From a virus, in the IMG/VR virus record IMGVR_UViG_3300032307_000744, positions 1-33,619 of that record: 33,619 nucleotides of DNA; one strand, written 5' to 3'. Each line of letters opens with the position of its first letter. Positions within the stretch are counted from its first letter, which is position 1. Both the position numbers and the translations under genes were made by a program. The notes under the pieces were generated by a model that worked only from the letters and a program-made list of their open reading frames with translations, searched no databases and was not told where the DNA came from. Below, in pieces: positions 23,431 through 30,475 of this stretch.

Positions 23431-24197
23431 TAGACTACCCTCGAATTTTTGATGTCCCACAAAATATTTTTATCTCTTAATGTTTTTATTTTGGCTAACA
23501 TATCTTGATATTCTTTCTCTGTAAACAAAACTTCTATATGCTTTCCCCAATCGTTTGCCAAAATTCCCTTATCTCCTATAAATGGGAAACTGCTGTTTTC
23601 AAAATCAAATATTTTTTCTGGCGGATTTATAGAAAAATACTTATTAATGTAAGACTCATCTTCTGCGTATGCGGTTATGCCCTTCTTTGCATCTTGCTCA
23701 GAAAGATCAATTGATGTTTTTGTTAGCTCCAAAATGTTTTTCTTACTTCCTCCAAAATAACAGGAATGATAGTAAAATTCTGGGTACTCACTTGGGTTTA
23801 TATACGCAGAAGAAAGTTCATTTTGCTCATAGTGATTTTTAACACCAGTCAAAAAGTGCTTAAGTATAAAGCTTTTGGAAACAAAATCTTCGTCTTTGAA
23901 GTCGTTATAAAGGTTTGAATCTGCATCAACATAAACAAAATAATCATAGTTTTCATTCTCCGCAACCTCTTTTATTACATTAAACTTAAAGAGAACTGTT
24001 TCATACCAGCTTGCTGACGGAACTTTGTGATAAACTATGTTTTTTAAGCCAATATACTCGTGGGGATCCTTGTCAGAAAAAAAATGAAAATATATGTTTG
24101 AGCTCCCCTTATAAAAATGCTTAATTCTATGCATAAGCCTTAGGCCCAATGCAAAATATTTGTTTGTTGCTAAGATTATTATCCCAATACTGCCCAT
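23430..24197 (-). CDS. GT6-family glycosyltransferase (ABO-transferase relative)
   Basis: A 255-residue protein with the GT6 signature: IGIIILATNKYFALG, YFVYVDADSNLYNDF with DAD in place of the animal DVD metal motif, then the acceptor/donor loop YEQNELSSAYINPSEYPEFYYHSCYFGGSKK and a late AEDESYINKYFSINPPEKIFD that matches 'w.DESHLNkYf...KPtK' of the family. GT6 enzymes add GalNAc or Gal in alpha-1,3 linkage, as in blood group A/B antigens; bacterial and phage members are known but rare. Leaderless: TATAAT at 24204-24209, six bases, ATG. Confidence 0.87.
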   Translation of the reverse strand: MGSIGIIILATNKYFALGLRLMHRIKHFYKGSSNIYFHFFSDKDPHEYIGLKNIVYHKVPSASWYETVLFKFNVIKEVAENENYDYFVYVDADSNLYNDFKDEDFVSKSFILKHFLTGVKNHYEQNELSSAYINPSEYPEFYYHSCYFGGSKKNILELTKTSIDLSEQDAKKGITAYAEDESYINKYFSINPPEKIFDFENSSFPFIGDKGILANDWGKHIEVLFTEKEYQDMLAKIKTLRDKNILWDIKNSRVV

Positions 24198-24203
24198 AAA
24201 ACG

Positions 24204-24209
24204 ATTATA
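24204..24209 (-). promoter_or_regulatory. -10 hexamer, leaderless GT6 gene
   Basis: TATAAT on the minus strand, six bases before ATG 24197. Confidence 0.68.
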
Positions 24210-24229
24210 CCATTAAAACTTTTATGCCG

Positions 24230-24988
24230 TTATGCCTTTAAAAACTTTTTTTCAAACTCCCACATCAAAGATCCTTCTGGTATGGTATTTTTATCAAGAT
24301 TATACTGGTCTAAAACAGAATTAAAAAATGTCAGAGACACTGATGAGGGCAGTCTTTTAAGCATCATATCTCTATAATCTGGGTTCCAAAATAAATCATA
24401 TGGCCTTTCAGTAGATAGGTCAAGCCCATTTATTACCAATGCTGGCTGAGCATGTTTTTGAAGAGAAAGCTTACTTACGGCTTTTGTTAATAATGTTGGG
24501 CCAATGTAGCTCCAACTTGCCCAATCAAAATCTTTGTGGAAAACAACGTCTGTTTCTTTTGCATTTTCAAACCTCAGCCTATCTGCCTGCTCATGTAAAA
24601 AGATAGACAATTCACTATCTGATGGCATTTTTAATACGCCACCTGCGTAAACTCCAGAAGCCTCTTCTATAAAAACATACTCTTTATCATCAAAAAAGTA
24701 TTCCGATAAACAAATAGTATCAACATCTGCCCAGACCTCATTTGTTTTTAAGATCATCTCATATCTAAAGTAATCTGAAAATGCCGTTAGCTTTCCATAG
24801 TGAAGAAAAACATCAGCTTCTGGCACAATTTCGTTAGCATCTACTTTTACAATTCCTGGGGGTACCTTTAAGTCCATATCATAAACATAAAGCTTTAACG
24901 AATGACCATAATGTACAAAAGACATCAAAGCTATATGGTGAGCTCTTGAAAGAGGTTTGCCAATCCACAAAGACGATACTTGAGCCAA
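24230..24988 (-). CDS. GT32-like glycosyltransferase (copy 2 of a tandem pair), TTG start
   Basis: A 252-residue paralogue of the protein at 22663-23430; the N-terminus, the LKLYVYDMDLKVP segment, the DVDT metal motif (WADVDTICL) and the C-terminal SSVSLTFFNSVLDQ region all align. The initiator is TTG 24988, in the same place as the GTG of the twin, with AGGAAC upstream and a TATACT about 40 bases upstream. The two copies flank the GT6 gene, which suggests duplication followed by divergence. The substrates may differ. Confidence 0.82.
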   Translation of the reverse strand: MAQVSSLWIGKPLSRAHHIALMSFVHYGHSLKLYVYDMDLKVPPGIVKVDANEIVPEADVFLHYGKLTAFSDYFRYEMILKTNEVWADVDTICLSEYFFDDKEYVFIEEASGVYAGGVLKMPSDSELSIFLHEQADRLRFENAKETDVVFHKDFDWASWSYIGPTLLTKAVSKLSLQKHAQPALVINGLDLSTERPYDLFWNPDYRDMMLKRLPSSVSLTFFNSVLDQYNLDKNTIPEGSLMWEFEKKFLKA

Positions 24989-25061
24989 TTTGTTCCTATC
25001 TGCTACCTACTAATAAACTATGTTACAAGTATACCATGAGCAATTACAGGTTTATAAAAGA

Positions 25062-25070
25062 TGATATAAT
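25062..25070 (+). promoter_or_regulatory. Extended -10 promoter, leaderless PASTA gene
   Basis: TGATATAAT, six bases before ATG 25077. Confidence 0.75.
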
Positions 25071-25076
25071 ATTACC

Positions 25077-27086
25077 ATGGAAATTAAACAAACCGTCCTG
25101 CCTCCTTATGGTGGCTCTAGAGAAGAAATGGGTGGCGGAGCCAGTGCCTGGACCTATGGTCGTGGAGTCATTGGAAGCCCTGCAGAAGGTGTTGTTGTTC
25201 CAAATCTAATTGGCCTTACCGCCTCAGAAGCACTACAAGCACTTGAGAATGTTGGCCTTGTTGCTAATTCAAGCACAAGAACTAGCGGGGCAACTGAGGG
25301 TAATGATGGCACTGTTGCCTCACAATCACCCAATGCGGGCACTCTTGTAAATGCTGGAAGCACAGTTGCGTATGCAGTATTTGATTATGTATCAAATCTA
25401 GTAGCTGTTCCAAATCTTATTGGCCTTTCTAGCTCTGCAGCCCAAAATCTTCTTATTAGTATTGGTTTGAATTGGGGAGAAACTCCGCCAACAACTATAG
25501 GTGCGACAGAACAAAATGATAACACAGTAGCTTCTCAATCAATTAGTGCTGGTACTTTGGTAAATCCTGGAACCACAGTTGTTTATTATTTATTTGATTA
25601 TGTAGAGCCAGATCTAGCCACCGTTCCAAACATTGTTGGTCTTACTCAACAGCAGGCAGAGGCCGCAATAAGCAACGCTGGCCTAGTCGTTGATACTGTG
25701 TACACAAGCACTGATGGGGCAACCAGTTCTAATTCTGGGTCTGTAAAAGAACAGGTTCCAGCAGCTGGAACTGAAGTACCTCAGGGCTCAGGTGTAACTT
25801 TTGTAGTATATGAATATCTTGGTGCATTACCTTACTACGGACCTACTGGTAACTGGGGGGCATTGGAGTTTGCTGAGGGACAATCATACATTAGAATCCT
25901 ATCAGGCTCATACCCAGACCAAGATCCAGAGTGGGCAGACATTATAGCCAATCCAGAACTTTATAAAATAGTTATTGAAAACGTAACTGGTGGAGGAACA
26001 TTCCCAGCAGGCAGCTTTGAAGGAGAATATCTTATTGGATATGCTAGCGCAACTGGGCCGACCAGTCCTGGTATAACATATTTGGATCTTTACTTGGATC
26101 CTAATGGATCTAGTGGTGGTTCTGGCTATTCCATTGCCAATGCAGTTGGCGGTAGCGGAACTATCAATGGAATGTGGTCTGTCAGAACTACAGACATTGG
26201 CGGAACAGTTTCTATAGATTTAATTGATGTATCATCAGAAAATACTGGGCAAATATATAAAATTGGTGGCACTGATGATGATGATTTTTGGTGGCCTAAC
26301 CCAATAAGTTACGATCAAGATCAGGCAGTCCTATATCTTGAAGGTAGATACGATGTCTTCTACCAAGGCTACCCATTATTTATAACTGATTCATCTCATG
26401 CTTATGCTAACAATCAGGGCTACACCGTTCACGATTTTGCCAATGTTATTGTAAATGGAGTTCCAGGCACTGCCTTGCTTCTTACAGCATCGTATAGCCC
26501 ACCTGGACAAGCAACCTTTGGTGGAACTTGGGAGCTGGGGGCACAGATTCCAGACCTTCTAGGGTATTCAGAACAAGACGCTATTGCTTCACTACAAGGC
26601 GCAGGACTAAATCCTGTTTTTGGAGTCTACCTAACAAACGTTTATAGCCCCAACCCATCTACAGAACTTTTCGATAAAGTTTGGAATACCACACCGTCTG
26701 CATACTCGATTGTGGCATCTGGCAGTAATGTGGAATACAACATTCAATATTGGGTTCCACCAACAACACTAATTCAGCCAACTACTTCTTGGTGGACAAG
26801 TAACAATCAGACAATCCATATTGAAAATGTAAGCCAAGCTGATGCTAATACAATTATTAATGCCCCTTACGGTATTTACCAAGTACAGCTTTACTATTCT
26901 GCATACGTTGGATCAGCCAGCTACAATCCTTCAACATCTGTCTTAACCTTAAATATGGCTCAGACAATTTTTGACGCAGGCTATAATGGATTCCAAAGAG
27001 GAGAAACTTCAACTACATATCCAGTAGGAGAAAGTTTTGATGAGCCAGGCAACCTTGCTTCAACAGCCTCAGTATTTGTTAGTTAA
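25077..27086 (+). CDS. PASTA-repeat protein, probable structural or host-wall binding protein
   Basis: A 669-residue protein without signal peptide. Three PASTA domains are in tandem (about residues 39-110, 113-180, 182-245), each opening with VPNLIGL or VPNIVGL and ending in a strand before F/YDYV. A central beta-rich domain (about 250-480, many Gly, Tyr, Thr) is followed by a fourth degenerate PASTA unit (IPDLLGYSEQDAIASLQGAGL, about 487-560) and a C-terminal beta domain. PASTA domains bind peptidoglycan stems in actinobacterial kinases; here the lack of export signals points to a virion-associated protein that could touch the host wall (inference). Translation is leaderless. Confidence 0.8.
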   Translation: MEIKQTVLPPYGGSREEMGGGASAWTYGRGVIGSPAEGVVVPNLIGLTASEALQALENVGLVANSSTRTSGATEGNDGTVASQSPNAGTLVNAGSTVAYAVFDYVSNLVAVPNLIGLSSSAAQNLLISIGLNWGETPPTTIGATEQNDNTVASQSISAGTLVNPGTTVVYYLFDYVEPDLATVPNIVGLTQQQAEAAISNAGLVVDTVYTSTDGATSSNSGSVKEQVPAAGTEVPQGSGVTFVVYEYLGALPYYGPTGNWGALEFAEGQSYIRILSGSYPDQDPEWADIIANPELYKIVIENVTGGGTFPAGSFEGEYLIGYASATGPTSPGITYLDLYLDPNGSSGGSGYSIANAVGGSGTINGMWSVRTTDIGGTVSIDLIDVSSENTGQIYKIGGTDDDDFWWPNPISYDQDQAVLYLEGRYDVFYQGYPLFITDSSHAYANNQGYTVHDFANVIVNGVPGTALLLTASYSPPGQATFGGTWELGAQIPDLLGYSEQDAIASLQGAGLNPVFGVYLTNVYSPNPSTELFDKVWNTTPSAYSIVASGSNVEYNIQYWVPPTTLIQPTTSWWTSNNQTIHIENVSQADANTIINAPYGIYQVQLYYSAYVGSASYNPSTSVLTLNMAQTIFDAGYNGFQRGETSTTYPVGESFDEPGNLASTASVFVS

Positions 27087-27126
27087 AGTTCGGGCGAAAA
27101 GTTCGGCGGTAAATAGGAGAATCCCA

Positions 27127-27142
27127 CAACCACAAGTGGTTG
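27127..27142 (+). promoter_or_regulatory. Perfect palindrome overlapping a -35 element
   Basis: CAACCAC-AA-GTGGTTG. Its right end overlaps TTGACA (27140-27145) of the following promoter; it is a likely operator. Confidence 0.6.
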
Positions 27143-27168
27143 ACATACTCTAACATCCCTAGTATAAT
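27140..27168 (+). promoter_or_regulatory. Consensus promoter, leaderless
   Basis: TTGACA (27140-27145), 17 bp, TATAAT (27163-27168), six bases, ATG 27175. Confidence 0.85.
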
Positions 27169-27174
27169 TGCTTT

Positions 27175-27453
27175 ATGAACATAAAGAAAATAACCAAGAA
27201 AATTGAGAAGTATGGTGTAAAACAATACTTCCTAGGATATAACACAGGGTTTAACGATGGCATCATGGAAAGCTCAGAACCATCCTTTCAAGAAGGATCA
27301 CAGGCTGAGCAAGAACGAATCCAGACTATCCTAGATATGCACATTGAGTGGGCTTTGGAATCTGGTAAGGGTGGAGAGGTAGTAATGTTTAATCGTATCA
27401 AGGAAATGATCACCCCTGTCGTAATACTTGATGACGATGACGACACGTTTTAG
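27175..27453 (+). CDS. Protein of unknown function, leaderless and probably repressor-controlled
   Basis: A 92-residue protein: basic helix (NIKKITKKIEKYGVKQYF), GYNTGFNDGIMESS, a helical segment, and an acidic end VILDDDDDTF. The Y-x-x-G-F-N-x-G pattern is typical of small phage proteins of unknown function. Its promoter is a perfect consensus overlapped by a palindrome. The last four bases overlap the convergent HAD gene. Confidence 0.75.
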   Translation: MNIKKITKKIEKYGVKQYFLGYNTGFNDGIMESSEPSFQEGSQAEQERIQTILDMHIEWALESGKGGEVVMFNRIKEMITPVVILDDDDDTF

Positions 27454-27800
27454 TTTTCCAGGGTATCCAAATCTAAAGGACTAATAGCCACTATACCAAC
27501 TGACCTATATAAGGATAATACCTTAGGGTTGTTATCAATTGCTAAGGTCAAATTAGGTATGGTTTGAGCCATAGCCAATTTAAACTGATAGTCCTTGTTG
27601 TCATCAACAGGGTTTAGAATAATCTCCACATAGTTCAAACCAAATCTTTTAAGAAGCGCCTTATATCTTTTTCTCAAAGATTCATGAGATCCAGATATGA
27701 AGTATATATCCTCAGATAGGGTTTTAAGATAGTCTATTGTGGTTTGGATAGGTTTGCCTTCAGAAGCAACTGTCCCATTAATATCAACAAGAATGGCCAT
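27450..27800 (-). CDS. HAD-like protein with altered motif I
   Basis: A 116-residue small HAD-fold protein: motif I is LVDINGTV (D6-x-N8-GT, where most phosphatases have D-x-D), motif II is FISGS (Ser after the second strand), and motif IV is LAIDNNPKV. Related short HAD proteins in phages process nucleotide or polynucleotide phosphates. The Asn in place of the second Asp may weaken phosphatase chemistry, so the activity may be different or lost. TACAAT (27806-27811) is five bases before the ATG, so it is also nearly leaderless. Confidence 0.78.
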   Translation of the reverse strand: MAILVDINGTVASEGKPIQTTIDYLKTLSEDIYFISGSHESLRKRYKALLKRFGLNYVEIILNPVDDNKDYQFKLAMAQTIPNLTLAIDNNPKVLSLYRSVGIVAISPLDLDTLEN

Positions 27801-27960
27801 AGTCTATTGTAGCAAATTTCCAGGGTATCAGGCAAAGCCTTCGTAATCCCTAGTATAAGACATAACCCCTAGTAATAACAAACCATTGTTTTTGGGATAG
27901 CCCCATAGCCCCATATCCCCAAATAACCCCACATCAAGATACTTCTGATACCCCGCAAAA

Positions 27961-28021
27961 TTATCCACAGGGTTTGATAGTTATCCACAGATATAAGGGT
28001 TTATACACAGGTTTATCCACA
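27961..28021 (+). repeat. Four DnaA-box-like repeats
   Basis: TTATCCACA at 27961, 27981 and 28013 and TTATACACA at 28001. The first three start exactly 20 bp apart, about two helix turns. TTATCCACA is the consensus box recognised by bacterial DnaA. Confidence 0.75.
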
Positions 28022-28360
28022 TATAGATCTTACTGAATAATTTTAGTTATGGAGTAGAAGTGGTTTGAAATGGATGATAGTGGAGAATGGAACCCTTCCG
28101 TACTTAGGGCCGTAATCCCATCTTACCATACCAAACCCCATTTGTCAATAGTGAAAACCTAAATTCTTATATCAAACCCCATTTTCTAGCTTTCCTACAA
28201 ACCCCAATAGCCCCAATATGATGTCAAACCCCATATAAAAACATAGGGGTTTTTGATCAAAACTGGATATAAATTTATATAAACTATGGGGTTTTATATC
28301 AGAACATAGGGGTTATTTGTTATTATTTATACTAGGGGATTTTGGTATCATTTCGTAATA

Positions 28361-28405
28361 CCCTGGCCCTTTGGGCCTGCGGCTGCGCCGCCAAAAATTC
28401 CAGGG
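28361..28405. repeat. GC-rich branched hairpin element
   Basis: CCCTGG (28361-28366) pairs with CCAGGG (28400-28405), enclosing CCC-TTT-GGG (28367-28375) and GCGGC-TGC-GCCGC (28379-28391). The result would be a cruciform or three-way junction in otherwise AT-rich DNA. Confidence 0.55.
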
Positions 28406-28460
28406 GATCTATTCAAACCATGATAATAACAAACCCCTATAGTACTATATACCTCAAAAA

Positions 28461-28604
28461 CGTTCAGTGATTTTTTTGAAGTCGTTCGTAATGTCTTTTT
28501 TGAAATGTATTTGTATAAAGGGGTTTGATAGATATAGGGGTTTGGACAAATACCCCAAAACTTCCAGCGATTTTTTGAAAAGCCTTCTTAATGTCTATTG
28601 ACAA
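28461..28604. repeat. Two diverged ~42-bp repeats, third copy at 31689-31730
   Basis: 28461-28504 and 28561-28604 align (GATTTTTT-GAA, TTCTTAATGTCT). A third copy lies at 31689-31730 before the 129-residue protein gene, and a weak fourth near 32890-32935. Confidence 0.45.
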
Positions 28605-28626
28605 AATTAGAATGGTTTGGTATAAT
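28598..28626 (+). promoter_or_regulatory. Perfect consensus promoter with no plus-strand gene
   Basis: TTGACA (28598-28603), 17 bp, TATAAT (28621-28626). The transcript would start near 28633 with a foldable GGTGGTC...GACCAGCC sequence, then run antisense to the gene at 28681-28944. It may make a small RNA or a replication primer. Confidence 0.7.
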
Positions 28627-28632
28627 GCGAGG

Positions 28633-28647
28633 GTGGTCGGCCCCAAA
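28633..28647. repeat. GTGGTCGGCCC repeat (three copies)
   Basis: GTGGTCGGCCC(C)AAA at 28633-28647, 31751-31766 and 32942-32955. Two copies lie between a minus-strand stop and the next promoter. The flanks of copies two and three also align. Confidence 0.65.
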
Positions 28648-28680
28648 GCGATCCCCGTTAAGGGACCAGCCTTGTTACTG

Positions 28681-28944
28681 CTACGCTTTGACTCCTAGAA
28701 GGTCGTCCATATTCTCAAACCCAGTATCTTCAACTTCCATAGCTGCTAGTAGCAAATCAAATGTTTCCTCAACAAATGTTTTTGCGGCAGGTGTGGACTT
28801 TACAATGTTGCTCGCAATAAGATAAGCAAGTGGCAAACCTAAGTCATTGTATTCTACGAAATCCTGAAACTCTTCGTCTGCTCTATAGTTTAGCCATAGG
28901 TCAGCGAGTATCTCACATTTGTTAGTATAGCTTGTTGAATTCAT
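28681..28944 (-). CDS. Acidic protein of unknown function
   Basis: An 87-residue acidic, helical protein (ILADLWLNYRADEEFQDFVEY, YNDLGLPLAYLI, then VEETFDLLLAAMEVED). The style is typical of small early proteins in actinobacterial phages, with a 'W-x-Y ... F-D-L-x-L-A' pattern, but I have no named family. GAGGG seven bases upstream supports the ATG. It overlaps the preceding gene by 23 bases and is the last gene of the minus-strand run before the candidate origin. Confidence 0.72.
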   Translation of the reverse strand: MNSTSYTNKCEILADLWLNYRADEEFQDFVEYNDLGLPLAYLIASNIVKSTPAAKTFVEETFDLLLAAMEVEDTGFENMDDLLGVKA

Positions 28945-29137
28945 TTAGTTTACCCTCTTTTTCTAATTCTGCTACTTCTACTATTTCTACAACTCTGTTG
29001 TATGATACCAATGGTGCTACCCTTGCGAAACTCTTTCCAACTTCTTCTATGTCTAAAGTGTAATCGTTCACAATGTCTGAAAGCTTGACAGCGACCTTTT
29101 CCTCTTTGCTTATTGGCAGTCTGCGACCTCTTGCCAC
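28922..29137 (-). CDS. Small protein of unknown function, GTG start
   Basis: A 71-residue protein: basic N-terminus (ARGRRLPISKEEKVAVKLSD) and a central alternating region VAPLVSYNRVVEIVEVAELE. GTG 29137 has AGGAG upstream. A TGA-TACAAT element at 29166-29174 would give a short leader. Possibly DNA-binding, from its basic start; not recognised. Confidence 0.7.
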   Translation of the reverse strand: MARGRRLPISKEEKVAVKLSDIVNDYTLDIEEVGKSFARVAPLVSYNRVVEIVEVAELEKEGKLNEFNKLY

Positions 29138-29165
29138 ATCATCTCCTATTCAGTTATAGATTCCT

Positions 29166-29174
29166 ATTGTATCA
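29166..29174 (-). promoter_or_regulatory. Extended -10 promoter
   Basis: TGATACAAT on the minus strand, before the GTG-start gene at 29137. The 160 bp between this gene and the next (29138-29298) is GC-richer and contains small dyads such as GAGCTTGCTC; no gene is seen in it. Confidence 0.6.
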
Positions 29175-29298
29175 AAAAGTTGGGGGAAGCACAAGCAAGA
29201 AAGGTATAACAACCTGTGCCTCCCCCTGTTTTGTGAAGCAGGCAACCCCTTACCCCTCCACGTGTTGGCAGGGAGCAAGCTCTACCCACCAAGCTTAG

Positions 29299-29508
29299 TT
29301 ATGCTACCTTAGTACCCCTACGCAATGAGCTTAGGGAGACTGAGTCAATGAACTTACCATTCTGACGGTAGACAATACGCTCTGATGTTCCGTAGCGTGT
29401 GTTCCAAACTTCTAGGTAAGGAACTACTGGGCCCTGTGATAGGAACTTCTTAGTTGCCTTAGTTAGACGCTTTGGCTGTGCCTTCTTTGCCTTTGGGAAT
29501 ACTGCCAT
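29299..29508 (-). CDS. Small basic protein of unknown function
   Basis: A 69-residue protein with a very basic N-terminal third (FPKAKKAQPKRLTKATKKF) and a beta-like C-terminal half (VPYLEVWNTRYGTSERIVYRQNGKF). It may bind nucleic acid. The frame is open to 29595, but a consensus promoter lies inside that extension, so the ATG at 29508 is the likely start, with a weak AAGAGAAAGA ribosome site. Confidence 0.7.
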   Translation of the reverse strand: MAVFPKAKKAQPKRLTKATKKFLSQGPVVPYLEVWNTRYGTSERIVYRQNGKFIDSVSLSSLRRGTKVA

Positions 29509-29559
29509 TTCTTTCTCTTCTTTCTGTTTATTGTTTATTGTTATAGGTGTTGCTATTTT

Positions 29560-29588
29560 ATTGTACAGGAACAATGCTATTTTGTCAA
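29560..29588 (-). promoter_or_regulatory. Consensus-type promoter on the minus strand
   Basis: TTGACA (29588-29583), 17 bp, TACAAT (29565-29560). It overlaps the end of the upstream gene and drives the gene at 29299-29508 with a leader of about 45 nt. Confidence 0.75.
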
Positions 29589-29591
29589 GTA

Positions 29592-29927
29592 TCAAAATGG
29601 AGCATCCTCCTTATATTTCGGTAGGCATTCAAAGACCATCTTCAGACGATCAGACAATGCGTCCCACTTCTCAAACATGAAACCCTCTAAACCATACCAT
29701 AGGTCTGGCTCATCAAAGTAAGGGTCATCTCTGATAAGACTATTATATTCATCGATTGTCAACTCTATAGGAGCGGACACTTCTTCGATATTGCTGTTTT
29801 CATATTCGTAGACATGGATATACCAGGGTCCCATGTGCCTGTACTCTCCATCTGCATCCAACTGTTCCAGCTGGTAGATGTTTAGGTCATAAACTATCTG
29901 AGTTCTAAACTTATTCTTGTTTCTCAA
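29592..29927 (-). CDS. Acidic protein of unknown function, TTG start
   Basis: A 111-residue protein from TTG 29927, which overlaps the upstream stop (TTGA) with GAGG upstream. An ATG at 29963 would add 12 residues, but has no ribosome site and lies inside the upstream zinc-ribbon coding region. The protein is acidic and aromatic (MGPWYIHVYEYENSN, DDPYFDEPDLWYGLEGFMFEKW). No family recognised. Confidence 0.65.
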   Translation of the reverse strand: MRNKNKFRTQIVYDLNIYQLEQLDADGEYRHMGPWYIHVYEYENSNIEEVSAPIELTIDEYNSLIRDDPYFDEPDLWYGLEGFMFEKWDALSDRLKMVFECLPKYKEDAPF

Positions 29928-30310
29928 TCTACGTACCTCGTTATCATTCCAGACCCTTCGCATTCAGGACAATCAGGTTTACCGTATCCGCCATCTTCAT
30001 AGCCATCTTCTAGGTAGCATTCGCATTCTTCCTCTACTGATAGCAAGACGTAGTCATTTTCGTTTTCCCACGGTACAGATGAAATGTAGTATCCAATCCT
30101 ATTTACATAGTGATACCCAGCACAAAGCAAATCAGACATGTCTCCCTGTAAGTAAGTCCAGACATACTTGTTGTCATAGTTGGCAACAAAGTCTACTTCC
30201 TCACCATAGGTTTCAAACATAGTCTCATCAGGGTCAGGGCTGAGATGATTCTTGATAGGCTTGAACTTGGTTTCCCACTCGTTCCAACCTTGATACTCTT
30301 TATAGTCCAT
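29924..30310 (-). CDS. Protein with C-terminal zinc ribbon
   Basis: A 128-residue protein. The N-terminal two thirds are acidic and Tyr/Trp-rich (YVWTYLQGDMSDLLCAGYHY). The end carries CECYLEDG...CPECEGSG, two cysteine pairs separated by a Gly/Tyr loop, resembling the DnaJ-type or small phage zinc ribbons. GAGGAG seven bases before ATG 30310. It overlaps the upstream gene by 11 bases. Confidence 0.75.
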   Translation of the reverse strand: MDYKEYQGWNEWETKFKPIKNHLSPDPDETMFETYGEEVDFVANYDNKYVWTYLQGDMSDLLCAGYHYVNRIGYYISSVPWENENDYVLLSVEEECECYLEDGYEDGGYGKPDCPECEGSGMITRYVD

Positions 30311-30473
30311 TAGGGGTCTCCTCTTTCTGTACCTCAAGTTTACCACTACCCACTGACATTATCAAGTCCAGTTGAGCCTTTATCATATTTACATCACTAG
30401 TACTAAGATTATCTCTTAGGAACTGTACGTCCTTAGCCAAATCGCCAGACACGTATCTTGTATCTATATCCAT
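30300..30473 (-). CDS. Small protein of unknown function
   Basis: A 57-residue protein (MDIDTRYVSGDLAKDVQFLR, then a helical MIKAQLDLIMSVG). It begins two bases after the upstream stop and its last codons carry the ribosome site of the next gene. It fills the only gap in an otherwise continuous operon, which supports it as a real gene. Confidence 0.6.
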   Translation of the reverse strand: MDIDTRYVSGDLAKDVQFLRDNLSTSDVNMIKAQLDLIMSVGSGKLEVQKEETPNGL

Positions 30474-30475
30474 GA

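Larger units (their letters stand above)
27801..28680. other. 880-bp gene-free repeat-rich region, candidate origin of replication
   Basis: No convincing gene on either strand. The region holds four DnaA-type boxes (27961-28021), many direct and inverted AACCCC(A/T) repeats (AAACCCCAT recurs), AT-rich stretches with a TATAAATTTATATAA segment near 28267, a GC-rich multi-hairpin structure at 28361-28405, and an outward plus-strand promoter at 28598-28626. Coding changes here from mixed strands on the left to minus strand on the right, as is common at origins. Confidence 0.6.

Noticed and set aside
28464-28646. Minus-strand 60-codon frame beside the candidate origin
   Set aside because: No promoter or ribosome site, unlike neighbouring genes in composition, and it runs through repeats and a strong opposite promoter.
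27801-28680. CRISPR array
   Set aside because: The AACCCC repeats are too short, irregular and in both orientations; no constant-length spacers.
28598-28825. Plus-strand 75-codon frame starting near the orphan promoter
   Set aside because: Its start overlaps the promoter itself, so the transcript would not contain it; mostly antisense of the gene at 28681-28944.
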